Part shown: positions 18,390-27,067 of the stretch, in pieces
Layout of the letters: every line of letters begins with the position of its first letter
How positions within the stretch are numbered: the stretch's first letter is position 1
Assembly (NCBI GenBank): GCA_964632175.1
Contig: CAZWBJ010000003.1
Location: 1 to 64,000, forward strand
Source: JAWBSP01 sp964632175
Lineage (GTDB): Archaea > Hadarchaeota > Hadarchaeia > Hadarchaeales > JAWBSP01
DNA length: 64,000 nucleotides
Reading direction: 5' to 3'
The notes under the pieces: generated by a model
The model's database searches: none
What the model was told of the DNA's origin: nothing
What the model saw: the letters and a program-made list of their open reading frames with translations, nothing else
Translations under genes and position numbers: made by a program

Positions 18390-18757
18390 AAATCCTCCTC
18401 TGGCTTCTCCCCTTTGTGGACATCTTCCGCCTGCCCCAGATCATAGAATTTTACCGGGGCTGGGGGGTGGAGATTCCGCCCAAGCACGCGAAGGGAGGGC
18501 TGGTGGAAAGGCTTGCGGGATACCTGCCTGTCGGGGTGGTGAGCGGGTATTTTTTGGGCACCACCTCCCTTCTCCTCCTCCTGCTGGTCCTCCCGTTTGC
18601 GGGCGGGCTCGAGTTCTACCTGATGTTGAGGGGATTCAGGCCTTGGACTTTCTTCAAGGGAAAGCCCAGAATCTTGGTGCTTAAGGTCTTCCTGCTCGAG
18701 GCGTACAACGCCTCCGCTTATTTCATGCTCGGAGTCATGCTTGGAATCCTTTTCTAG
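18386..18757 (+). CDS. small integral membrane protein
   Basis: 123 residues from a GTG overlapping the previous stop codon. Hydrophobic segments lie at both ends and in the centre (residues 50-75), with one amphipathic stretch FYRGWGVEIPPKHAKGGLVE between. I recognise no family. It ends the SDR-AOR cluster, 57 bp before the GH2 gene. Confidence 0.65.
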   Translation: MKILLWLLPFVDIFRLPQIIEFYRGWGVEIPPKHAKGGLVERLAGYLPVGVVSGYFLGTTSLLLLLLVLPFAGGLEFYLMLRGFRPWTFFKGKPRILVLKVFLLEAYNASAYFMLGVMLGILF

Positions 18758-18787
18758 GTTTGGGATGGGACATACCGGCACTCATCC

Positions 18788-18795
18788 CATAAAAG
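18788..18795 (+). promoter_or_regulatory. putative TATA box of the GH2-cofD operon
   Basis: CATAAAAG is centred about 24 nt before the GH2 ATG, the spacing expected of an archaeal TATA box driving a leaderless transcript. No Shine-Dalgarno-like sequence precedes the ATG. Confidence 0.45.
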
Positions 18796-18814
18796 TTTTC
18801 AGCACCAGAACTTT

Positions 18815-21151
18815 ATGCGGCCAGCAATGTATCCAGTTCCGCCTCCTTCAATCTTCGCCCCTCTAGCGAAGGCAAGGGAAGTTGAGGGGGTGTCAGTTCA
18901 GGGATCCGAAGTGAAGAACCACCTACACAAAACCTTAGAGCTGAACGGTCGCTGGAAGTTTAAACCAGATCCTGAAGAAAAAGGCGAGGAGAGGGGCTGG
19001 TTCTACCCAGAGTTCTCGGACACCGATTGGGAGGAGATGGAGGTTCCAAGCAACTTTGTGGACAGGTGTGAACTCCAGAACTTTTATAAACCGGTTTGGT
19101 TCAGAAAAAGGTTCGGCAGGCTCGAGGGGGAGGTGAGAGTACTGTTTGAGGGAGTGGACTACCTGGCCGAGGTTTGGCTCAATGGGGAGAAACTGGGTGA
19201 GCACGAGGGTTACTTCTGTCCCTTCCAGTTCAGGCTGACGGGCAAGCTTCAGGAGGAAAACGTGCTCGTGGTGAAGGTTCAGAATCCCTTTGACCGTGGC
19301 ATAAGGGGCAGAGGGGTCCTGCTGACCTTCCTATCCACCAAGCACTACCCGAAGGGGGTCCTGAACTTTCACGACTGCAGGCCCGGCGACTGTCTGAGCC
19401 CGAAGCTTTCCCAATCGCTGGGGACAGGGGGGATATACAGGCCAGTTCGGCTCTTGGTCTCGGGGAGGGTTCATTTTGACTGGGTCCTCATCACGCCGGT
19501 TCTGGAGGGGAAGAACGCTAGGGCCCTTGTCGACGTTTTCCTTTCGAACGAAGCTAGCTCGCCGGAGGAGGTGGAACTTCAACTGGAGTTGGAAGGGGTA
19601 AGGAAGGCCTGGAAGGTCGTCGCCGAACCCGGTTGCAATCGCGTGCGGTTGGAGTGGCCGCTGGAGAATCCCAAGCTCTGGTTCCCGTGGGATCACCTCG
19701 AGCTTGGAGGCCCCCACCTCTACACCCTCAGGAGCAGGATTGTGAAGGATGGCGAGTGCTGGGACGAGAGGGAGGACAGGTTTGGTGTGAGGGAGGTGAG
19801 GCTGGGCGGGGAGCTTGAGAAGAGGGGAGATAGGAGGGTGGGGCCCGAGGCCTATCACTGGTTCCTCAACGGTAGGAAGATTTTCATCCGGGGAACTAAC
19901 TATCTCTCCACGGAGTGGATGTCTAGGGTCTCGAGGGAGCTGTACGAGAAGGATGCAGAGCTCATAAAGCGGGCCAACATGAACATGGTGAGGGTTCACG
20001 CCCATCTTGAACCCCCTCTTCTTTATGACGTCTTTGACGAACGGGGGATCATGGTCTGGCAGGATTTCACCCTCCAGTGGGGTTACAGGGCGGACAGGGA
20101 GTTCAGGGAGAAGTGCAAGAGAATGCTGGCCGAAATGATATACCTGTACTACAACCACCCCTCTGTCGTCCTCTGGTGTTGCCACAACGAACCGCTCTGG
20201 ATATGGTTCAAGATGGGGAACAGGAGGCTCGACGATGAACTCTTCCAGGTTGCCACCTCCATCGATCCCAGCCGCCCGGTGCACAAGGCCTCCGGGAAGG
20301 GGGATTCCCACATATACTTGGGCTGGTACGGCGGACTTTTCACCAGCGTTAGGAAGAGGAGGGATCCCTTTCCCACCGAGTTCGGATCCCAAGCCATCCC
20401 TTTAGGCTTCACGAGGTGGGTGGAGGATGCTTGGCCGCCGAAGGTGAAGAGATGGAGATATCACGACGCCCAGCTTTCCATTCTTTGTACCTACCTAGGA
20501 AGCTGGAGGAAATATCGCACTTTTGAGGAATTTGCTAAGGCGAGCCAGCTCTACCAAGCGGAGCTCCTGAAGTACTACATCGAGCAGTTCAGGATCAAAA
20601 AATACAACCCGACGGGCGGGTGTCTCAGCTTCTGGTTCGTGAACTGGTGGCCCTCCATCGGCTGGGGCGTGCTGGATCATGAGAGGAACCCCATGCTTGG
20701 GTACGAGGCCCTCAGGCAAGCCTACTCCCCCTTGCTGGTCTGCGTGGATTGGGAGAAGAGCATCTTCAGGAGGGGGGAGAAGGTCAGACTGCCCGTTTGG
20801 GTGGTGAATGACTGGCACAGGGAATTCGGCACGTGTGTGGTTGAGTGGAGGCTGAGCAGAACCAGAAACCGGGTGATAGAGGGGAGCAGAAAGTGGACTT
20901 TCGCCGAAATCCACCTACCATGGATTAACTTTCCTGTGCTCTCCATGCCAAGGACCGTCTGCCCTGGCGAGGAGAAGGCTGAAGTGTTATCGGAGGGATC
21001 CTTTGAGCTCGAGGTCCCGGCCGACTCAGTTCGGAAGGCGGGGGAGATTTCCCTCAGCTTCGGAGAGCCCATCGATTTGCGCCTTGAGCTTCTCCTAACG
21101 AGAGGAGAAGAAACCCTCTCTTCCAACCGCTATCACTTCTTGGTTCGGTGA
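18815..21151 (+). CDS. glycoside hydrolase family 2 protein (beta-galactosidase/mannosidase/glucuronidase type)
   Basis: 778 residues with the GH2 layout: N-terminal sugar-binding jelly roll (EVWLNGEKLGEHEGYF near residues 112-127), an immunoglobulin-like middle domain, then a TIM barrel. The general acid/base Glu is in CCHNEPLW and the probable nucleophile Glu in PTEFGSQA. No signal peptide is visible, so it is probably cytoplasmic. The exact sugar cannot be told. The stop overlaps the GTG start of cofD, an odd partner for a glycosidase. Confidence 0.9.
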   Translation: MRPAMYPVPPPSIFAPLAKAREVEGVSVQGSEVKNHLHKTLELNGRWKFKPDPEEKGEERGWFYPEFSDTDWEEMEVPSNFVDRCELQNFYKPVWFRKRFGRLEGEVRVLFEGVDYLAEVWLNGEKLGEHEGYFCPFQFRLTGKLQEENVLVVKVQNPFDRGIRGRGVLLTFLSTKHYPKGVLNFHDCRPGDCLSPKLSQSLGTGGIYRPVRLLVSGRVHFDWVLITPVLEGKNARALVDVFLSNEASSPEEVELQLELEGVRKAWKVVAEPGCNRVRLEWPLENPKLWFPWDHLELGGPHLYTLRSRIVKDGECWDEREDRFGVREVRLGGELEKRGDRRVGPEAYHWFLNGRKIFIRGTNYLSTEWMSRVSRELYEKDAELIKRANMNMVRVHAHLEPPLLYDVFDERGIMVWQDFTLQWGYRADREFREKCKRMLAEMIYLYYNHPSVVLWCCHNEPLWIWFKMGNRRLDDELFQVATSIDPSRPVHKASGKGDSHIYLGWYGGLFTSVRKRRDPFPTEFGSQAIPLGFTRWVEDAWPPKVKRWRYHDAQLSILCTYLGSWRKYRTFEEFAKASQLYQAELLKYYIEQFRIKKYNPTGGCLSFWFVNWWPSIGWGVLDHERNPMLGYEALRQAYSPLLVCVDWEKSIFRRGEKVRLPVWVVNDWHREFGTCVVEWRLSRTRNRVIEGSRKWTFAEIHLPWINFPVLSMPRTVCPGEEKAEVLSEGSFELEVPADSVRKAGEISLSFGEPIDLRLELLLTRGEETLSSNRYHFLVR

Positions 21152-22116
21152 AGCTGGTTTTTCTCTCCGGAGGGACCGGGACCCCCAAGCTAATTCAGGG
21201 CTTCCTCCAGCTGGTTAGGCAAGAGGAGATCACTGTCGTGGGCAACACGGGGGAAGACCTGGAGGTTAGCGGGCTTTACGTCTCACCGGATCTCGACACC
21301 CTTCTCTACACCCTCGCCGGCATCGTCAATGAGGAGACCTGGTATGGGATAAGGGGGGACACTTTTTTCGAACACGAGAGGCTGAAGTCGCAAGGTATTG
21401 TGGAGATTTTGAGGATAGGGGACAGGGACAGGGAGACCAAGAGGCTGAGGACCGAGCTGATGAGGAGGGGGCTCACCCTCTCGGAGGCGACGAGGGAGCT
21501 GTGCAGGAGGTTTGGGGTTAGGGCCAAGCTCCTTCCCATGTCCGACTCCAGGGTCACCACCCGCATCCTGACGAAAGAGGGGGAGATGAGCTTCCACGAG
21601 TTCTGGATCCTGCGGAGGGGGGAGGTGGAGGTGGAGGGAGTGAGAATGGAAGGGGCGGAGACGGCTGAGCCTGCACCGGGAGTCCTAGAGGCGCTGAGGG
21701 AGGCGGATCTTATCGTCATCGGGCCCAGCAATCCCGTTACGAGCATCGGGCCCATCCTCTCCATCCGGAAGATCAGGGAGAGCCTAGAGGAGATGCGCGG
21801 GAAAGTGGTGGCGGTGAGCCCCATCATCGGCGGACGTCCCGTGAGCGGCCCGGCGGGGGTTCTGATGAGGGGACTGGGCTTCAAGGTCAGCCCGGTGGGC
21901 ATCGCACAGATGTACAAAGGGGTGATCGGGACGCTTTTCGTGGATGCTAGGGATGCCGGGTACGCTGCCGAAATCCAAGAGCTTGGAATTTCCGTGCGAT
22001 TTGCCGAGCTCCTCTTGCCGAACCACACGGCTAGAAAGAGGCTGGCCTCTCAGATTCTGACCCTGCTAAGGGGCGGGCAGGATCAACAGGAAGATCCAGA
22101 AGCTCAGCGCCGCTAA
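21148..22116 (+). CDS. cofD: 2-phospho-L-lactate transferase (F420 biosynthesis)
   Basis: Joins the lactyl-phospho-guanosine donor to Fo to give F420-0. 322 residues. The start motif FLSGGTGTPKLIQG and the segments NTGEDLEVSGLYVSPDLDT and IGPSNPVTSIGPIL are diagnostic of CofD/FbiA. The GTG start overlaps the GH2 stop. With cofH, cofG and cofC within 3 kb, most of the F420 pathway is here; cofE is not in the window. Confidence 0.96.
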   Translation: MKLVFLSGGTGTPKLIQGFLQLVRQEEITVVGNTGEDLEVSGLYVSPDLDTLLYTLAGIVNEETWYGIRGDTFFEHERLKSQGIVEILRIGDRDRETKRLRTELMRRGLTLSEATRELCRRFGVRAKLLPMSDSRVTTRILTKEGEMSFHEFWILRRGEVEVEGVRMEGAETAEPAPGVLEALREADLIVIGPSNPVTSIGPILSIRKIRESLEEMRGKVVAVSPIIGGRPVSGPAGVLMRGLGFKVSPVGIAQMYKGVIGTLFVDARDAGYAAEIQELGISVRFAELLLPNHTARKRLASQILTLLRGGQDQQEDPEAQRR

Positions 22117-22296
22117 CCCTAGAAGGAGGGCAGCCAGAGCGAACTCCCGTTCCGTGCGGGGGGCATATAAGTATGAAATGGACCCGCAGACCACCGCTGT
22201 GATGCCGAAGATAAAGGGAAAGTAGAGGAAGCCCAGCACGCCGAAGACCATGCCGGCGCAACCGAGCGCGATGGCGAGTTCCCTCCTGATTGGCAT
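22066..22296 (-). CDS. small membrane protein (DUF4190-like)
   Basis: 76 residues with two glycine-rich hydrophobic helices (about 8-38 and 50-73) and a short charged loop between. The pattern resembles DUF4190-type proteins, but the match is by eye only. The 3' end overlaps cofD by 51 bp in convergent orientation. A CTTTAAG element about 26 nt upstream of the ATG could be its TATA box. Confidence 0.6.
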   Translation of the reverse strand: MPIRRELAIALGCAGMVFGVLGFLYFPFIFGITAVVCGSISYLYAPRTEREFALAALLLGLAALSFWIFLLILPAP

Positions 22297-22435
22297 TCTT
22301 CCCTAAACCTGTGTGCTTAAAGTCTGAGGAAATCGAAATTTGAAACGTTGTTGGTGCCGCTAGCTTGCTGCCATATAAAATAAAACGAATAAGCTCGCGG
22401 AGTTGGCAAACCTCGACATGAGGAGCCGCACTATT

Positions 22436-23542
22436 TTACGATCCGGAGGCCAAAATTTCATATAGGGTCGATCTTTGAGCGGGAATCCTTCCCACTTCCA
22501 AGATGAGTTTCCTCAGCCTCCCCGGTGTCATGTACTGTCCCCACCTACCTCCAGCTTCCCTCGTTATGTTCTCCTCGAAAAGCGTTCCGCCTAAGTCGTT
22601 GGCCCCAGCGAGTAGCATGAGCTGCGCGCCTCGGGGACCGAGCTTAACCCAAGAGGCTTGAAGGTTTCTTATATATCTCCCCAGCACTAGCCTCGCCACC
22701 GCATGAAGACGCAGGCTTTCAAGCAGGCTGGGTCCCAAAACTTCTTTCCCGAGTTCGGTTCTTTTCCCCACAAAGGGCAGAGGAATGAATTCGGTGAACC
22801 CTCCCGTTCTCTTTTGAATTTCCCTGAGGAGCAGGAGGTGCTCGGCCCTCTCCCTCAGGTTTTCGACTGTCCCGTACATAACGGTGGCAGTGGTCGGGAT
22901 GCCGAGGCTGTGGGCGGCTTCTATGATTTCAACCCACCTTTTCGCGCCTATCTTCTTAGGACATATAATCCCCCTCACTCGATCGGAGAGAATCTCAGCC
23001 GCGGTTCCTGGCATGGACCCCAGCCCCTCCTTTCTCAGCGTTCTCAGCACCTCCCTCACGGACAGATTTTCTTTCTCCGCGAGGTGGGAGACTTCCTGCG
23101 GTGAGAAGGCATGTATGTGTATGTCCTCAGAGACCTCCCTTATGGCACGCAGCACCTCCAAGTAATGATCCAGTCTTAGCCCTGGATGAATACCCCCCTG
23201 CACGCAAACCTCCGTGGCCCCGAGTGCCAAGGCCTCCCTCACTTTCTGCTTGATTTGTTCGGGGGTCAGCAGGAAGGCCCTTGGATGTCCGAGGGGTCGC
23301 CTAAAGGCACAGAAGCGACAGTCGTTGACGCATACGTTGGTGAAGTTTATATTTCTATTTATAACATAGGTCACGGTTTCCCCCACCTGCTTCTTTCTGA
23401 GTTCGTCCGCCTCCCTCACCAGCAACCGGATTTCCTCACCCCTTGCGGTGAGCAGGTATTCGGTCTGTGAGAGGTCAAGTTCCTTCTGGGCGGCCTCCTC
23501 TAAAATTTCTGGAAATTCCTCCCTAGCGGCGGTATCCTTCAT
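22436..23542 (-). CDS. cofH: Fo synthase subunit 2 (5-amino-6-ribitylaminouracil:tyrosine transferase)
   Basis: Radical SAM enzyme that couples 5-amino-6-(D-ribitylamino)uracil with a tyrosine-derived fragment in deazaflavin synthesis. The cluster motif CVNDCRFCAF is around residues 71-80. The segments VCVQGGIHPGL, HAFSPQEV and the C-terminal ANDLGGTLFEENITREAG are typical of CofH/MqnE-like enzymes. It follows cofG with a 20-bp overlap. Confidence 0.95.
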   Translation of the reverse strand: MKDTAAREEFPEILEEAAQKELDLSQTEYLLTARGEEIRLLVREADELRKKQVGETVTYVINRNINFTNVCVNDCRFCAFRRPLGHPRAFLLTPEQIKQKVREALALGATEVCVQGGIHPGLRLDHYLEVLRAIREVSEDIHIHAFSPQEVSHLAEKENLSVREVLRTLRKEGLGSMPGTAAEILSDRVRGIICPKKIGAKRWVEIIEAAHSLGIPTTATVMYGTVENLRERAEHLLLLREIQKRTGGFTEFIPLPFVGKRTELGKEVLGPSLLESLRLHAVARLVLGRYIRNLQASWVKLGPRGAQLMLLAGANDLGGTLFEENITREAGGRWGQYMTPGRLRKLILEVGRIPAQRSTLYEILASGS

Positions 23543-24506
23543 CGTCGGTCAGTCTCCTCACCACTTCCCTTACTTCCTCCGACATGAAATCCTCTCGGCG
23601 TACAAAAGAGGGATAGATTGGGAGTCTTTCCCGCAGGGTGAAGCCCGCGCTCTCCAGCCTTTCCCTAAGCTGCTCCAGGTTTGGCCAGGGATGTTCTGGG
23701 TTTATGAAATCCGGGGTGAGAGGGGAGATGCCGCCCAGATCGTTGGCGCCCGCCTCGAGGAAGGGAAGCACATCGGAGACCAGATTTGGTGGAATCTGAA
23801 TACCGAGCTCAGGGAAGATTTCCCTCGCCATCCTCACCGCTTCGAGAACCTCCTCATCGCTGGGTGGGGGAAAATTCTGCATGGGGGTTCCGGGCTTGGG
23901 GCGGAAGGGCTGGATGATGATCTCCTGCAGGTGTCCGTAGGCATCCTGTAGCCTCCTCAGGGCCTTCAGGGATTCCAGCCTCTGTTCTCTCGTTTCCCCG
24001 ATTCCGATCAGGAGTCCCGTGGTGAAAGGAATCTTCAGCCTCCCGGCCGTCTCTATGAAAGCCAGCCTCAACTCCGGATTTTTTCCGGGGCTCTCCCGGT
24101 GAGCTTCCAGCTCAGCGGCACACTCGAGCATGAGCCCCATGCTGGCGTTGTACCTCCTCAGCCTCCTGAGCCCATCCGCCTCCATCACCCCAGCGTTGGT
24201 GTGCGGGAGCAGGTTGAGCCTGAGGATGCGCCTGCAGAGGTCCTCCAGGTACTCCACCGTGGATCTGAAACCCATCTCTTCCAGCCTTTCCCTAGCCTTC
24301 CGGTGGAACTCCGGGTACTCTCCCAAGCTTATGAGAACCTCCGAGCACCCCAGCTCCTTCGCCTTCAAAACCTTGGAGAAAACTTCCTGGGGGGATAAAA
24401 ACCAAGCCTCGGCCGGATCCTTTCTGAAACCGCAGTAGGAGCAGCGGTTCCGGCACATGTTGGTAAGGGGGATGAAGACATTCTTGGAGTAGGTCACCAC
24501 GGCCAT
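23523..24506 (-). CDS. cofG: Fo synthase subunit 1 (7,8-didemethyl-8-hydroxy-5-deazariboflavin synthase)
   Basis: Radical SAM enzyme that completes Fo formation after CofH. 327 residues with the cluster motif CRNRCSYCGF at residues 18-27. HTNAGVMEADGLRRLRRYNASMGLMLE and FIPF-type ends follow the family pattern, closing with ANDLGGISPLTPDFINPEHPWP. It is divergent from cofC with only 21 bp between the starts, so each promoter must lie inside the other gene or the short gap. Confidence 0.96.
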   Translation of the reverse strand: MAVVTYSKNVFIPLTNMCRNRCSYCGFRKDPAEAWFLSPQEVFSKVLKAKELGCSEVLISLGEYPEFHRKARERLEEMGFRSTVEYLEDLCRRILRLNLLPHTNAGVMEADGLRRLRRYNASMGLMLECAAELEAHRESPGKNPELRLAFIETAGRLKIPFTTGLLIGIGETREQRLESLKALRRLQDAYGHLQEIIIQPFRPKPGTPMQNFPPPSDEEVLEAVRMAREIFPELGIQIPPNLVSDVLPFLEAGANDLGGISPLTPDFINPEHPWPNLEQLRERLESAGFTLRERLPIYPSFVRREDFMSEEVREVVRRLTDDEGYRR

Positions 24507-24527
24507 CTAAAGGTTTCCCTCAAAAAA

Positions 24528-25178
24528 GTGATGGTTGACTTGAAGGCGCGGGCCGTGACGGCGGTGAAATCGCTGGAACTTGCCAAATCCAAGGTGGGAC
24601 GCGTCCTGAAGCCGGAGGAGAGGAAGGCACTGGTGCTGTGCATGCTTGAGGATGTCTTGAGGGCGCTGAAGCATGCAGGAATTCCGACGCTGGTGGTGAG
24701 CCCGGACGAGGAAGTGCTCCGGTTTGCCGTCCAGTTTGGGTGTGGGATTGTGAGAGACATAGGTGGGGGGGTGAATTTGGCTTTTGAGCTCGGGAGGGAG
24801 GAAGCGGCTCGCTTGGGATCAGACTCAGTGCTCCTTCTCCCGGCAGACCTTCCCCTTCTGAGGGCATGGGAGGTGGAAAAGCTCTTGGAGATGGGCGAGG
24901 GGGAGAGGTTTGTGGTCCTTTCACCGACCCAGAGAGGAGGAACAGGAGCCCTTTACCTCCACCCTCCCACGGTCATACCCCTCCGTTTCGGGGGAGAGAG
25001 CTTCAGCTCCCACTTTGCGGAGGCGCTCAGGGCCGGACTCAAGCCCAAGGTTTTCCGCTCCGCGGGGACCTTTTTGGATCTAGACGAGCCAGAGGACATC
25101 CCGAAGATTCTCTCCTTGGGGGATGGTACCAGAACAAAGGAGTTCCTAGTTGAGCTGAGCCCGAGAGGTGAGTCGTGA
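24528..25178 (+). CDS. cofC: 2-phospho-L-lactate guanylyltransferase
   Basis: Activates phospholactate (or a related acid) with GTP for CofD. 216 residues of a MobA-like nucleotidyltransferase fold, with AKSKVGRVLKPEER as the nucleotide-binding loop and LLPADLPLL as the metal-binding segment. GTG 24528 and ATG 24531 are both possible starts. It completes the local F420 set. Confidence 0.9.
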   Translation: MMVDLKARAVTAVKSLELAKSKVGRVLKPEERKALVLCMLEDVLRALKHAGIPTLVVSPDEEVLRFAVQFGCGIVRDIGGGVNLAFELGREEAARLGSDSVLLLPADLPLLRAWEVEKLLEMGEGERFVVLSPTQRGGTGALYLHPPTVIPLRFGGESFSSHFAEALRAGLKPKVFRSAGTFLDLDEPEDIPKILSLGDGTRTKEFLVELSPRGES

Positions 25179-25340
25179 CTAACTCCCGGGAGGAGTAAAT
25201 CGGCCCGATGGTTTCCCACGGGTCACGGAGCTGCAGTAATCATTCTTCCATAAATGGCACGTCAGGTCGCCCATCACTTGTCATATTCTCCAGACTAAGG
25301 CGCTCATCATCCGTGCCAACTAAAATTTACGGCGGGAGAT

Positions 25341-27041
25341 TTACCTCTTTCGGAGCAAAAGCCTAACAACGGCGAGCATCCCGGTGGTTAGGAGCACGAG
25401 GATGGGAACCCAGCGAGGAAGTAGCTTCTGTCGTAGTTCCGCCTTTTTCCCCAGCTTCGACAAAATTTGGTAGGAGCACCAGAGGGAGCGGAGGGCGGAT
25501 TCCACCGAGCCTTGGTTGCTGGCGAGTTCGTAAAAGCTCCGTGCTTCCATTAGGGTGGGATTCTCCGGTTTGGCAAGTTGCTCGGCCATTCGGAGGGAGA
25601 GGTTGCAGGCCTGTAGCAGCAGCGGCAGGATCTCTTGATCCTTTAGTTGGGAGACGCTCGCTAGCTCCTCCATGGTGGGCGTTGGTCCAAAATAGCTGAT
25701 GGAAACGGTGGAATTGGAGGAACTCAATCCCCTGACGCCCCTCAGCAACCTAACGGGATCTGAGGTGAATAAATAGTCCCCCCAGTTCTCGGCCCAGGTG
25801 GGGTCTGCAGGCTGCCACCCAAAGCTTGGCGTATAGAATTCCACCCAGGCATGTCCCCCTGAGCCGCTCTCCTTGAGGACCCAGCCCAAGCAGAGCCTTG
25901 CTGGAAGACCGCTGGCCCTTGCGAGTGTGATGGTTAAGTCGCTGTACCCATCGCAGTCCCCCGTCCCCCTGCGAAGGGTTTGGAGGGCCCCCTGCCTGAA
26001 TTCGGTTTCTCTGTACTCCAGCATGTTGCCCACTCCACGGACGATCTTCTCGGCCAAGTGGTAGATGTTCGTTTCGCCCGCCGCCAGCAGGCTTGCTATC
26101 TGCTGGATGTATGGGTTATCCACCTCCCACCACTCGTCCCCTTTCAGATAGGGATCCAGTGCAGGCCCCACCTCCGCGAGCCTTCCGGAGTTTTCGGGAC
26201 CCACCCCGGGAGAGTGGATGTCGCAGATCCAGAGGAGTTCCAGCCTGATGTTCTCTGTGGCACCGGATCTGAGTCTCAGTTTGAAGCAGGCGTGCCAGTT
26301 GTTCTCCTCATCCACGTAGATGGACTCTATCGGGTGGGAGGAGGAATAGAGGGCCGCGAACTGTGATTGGGAGAGATTAAAAAGGAGGATATCTAGGAGC
26401 ACTGTGCTGTCCTCCCCTCCTTTGTTGGCTAGGGTCTCCACCAAGGAAACTCTGTACGAGATGGGGGTGCGGTAGAAGACGGCCAGCAGCCCTTCAAAAC
26501 TCTCCCCCGCCCTCAGGCTCGTTCGCAGGCGGACGTTTTCCCCCTGAACCTCAGCTGAGGGGCTAGTGAGGAAGAGCCTAGTGCCCGGAGGACCCACCAC
26601 ACGAACCTCATAGCTTCTCACCTCCCTTTCCCCGGCCTGGAAGGCTCCGAACCTTCCCCTGAATTCGGAATCCACGCCGTGCACCATCCCCTCTCCCCTG
26701 TACTCCAGCCAGAAGCTGAGCGATTGCCCCCCGTAAACGGGGGATCTGAAAGAGATACTCATGGTGGTTTGATTCTCCCTCTTCTCCGTGGAAACCGATA
26801 AACTTCCCCGCTCGTCCCAGGCCCTCACTTCTGTGACCGCGTAGGGCACCGTCCAGCTTATGCCGGTGAGGGATTGGCCTATCTCTGGATTAACCACCTC
26901 AAAGCCCACCTGAACCGTCGCCGTTTTATCAGAGTTGAGCCGATACTCCTGAGCGATCGAATTGTAGTAGAACCCCCTGCCCTCCGCGAAGGGAAGAAAA
27001 AGGAGGACGACCAAGCATGTTGCGGGAAGCCAAGCGCGCAC
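25341..27041 (-). CDS. secreted transglutaminase-like protein with C-terminal membrane anchor
   Basis: 566 residues. An N-terminal signal peptide (hydrophobic to about residue 20) is followed by a large beta-rich extracellular region. The transglutaminase-like core has Cys in GTGDCDGYSDL, His in GGHAWVEFY and Asp in PADPTW. A C-terminal hydrophobic helix and a basic tail follow. In archaea such proteins are thought to be proteases or cross-linkers at the cell surface. Substrate unknown. It is followed by a 160-bp gap to the convergent cofC that shows no gene. Confidence 0.82.
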   Translation of the reverse strand: MRAWLPATCLVVLLFLPFAEGRGFYYNSIAQEYRLNSDKTATVQVGFEVVNPEIGQSLTGISWTVPYAVTEVRAWDERGSLSVSTEKRENQTTMSISFRSPVYGGQSLSFWLEYRGEGMVHGVDSEFRGRFGAFQAGEREVRSYEVRVVGPPGTRLFLTSPSAEVQGENVRLRTSLRAGESFEGLLAVFYRTPISYRVSLVETLANKGGEDSTVLLDILLFNLSQSQFAALYSSSHPIESIYVDEENNWHACFKLRLRSGATENIRLELLWICDIHSPGVGPENSGRLAEVGPALDPYLKGDEWWEVDNPYIQQIASLLAAGETNIYHLAEKIVRGVGNMLEYRETEFRQGALQTLRRGTGDCDGYSDLTITLARASGLPARLCLGWVLKESGSGGHAWVEFYTPSFGWQPADPTWAENWGDYLFTSDPVRLLRGVRGLSSSNSTVSISYFGPTPTMEELASVSQLKDQEILPLLLQACNLSLRMAEQLAKPENPTLMEARSFYELASNQGSVESALRSLWCSYQILSKLGKKAELRQKLLPRWVPILVLLTTGMLAVVRLLLRKR

Positions 27042-27067
27042 TAAAGACTGGATTAGTAAAGATATTT

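Noticed and set aside
19331..20392. 353-codon open frame on the minus strand
   Set aside because: Lies fully antisense to the GH2 catalytic core; it is open only because G+C-rich third positions remove stops, and it is full of Pro/Val/Leu with no domain.
25179..25340. Gene or RNA between cofC and the transglutaminase
   Set aside because: 162 bp with no start-to-stop frame of note and no convincing stem; probably the two 3' ends.
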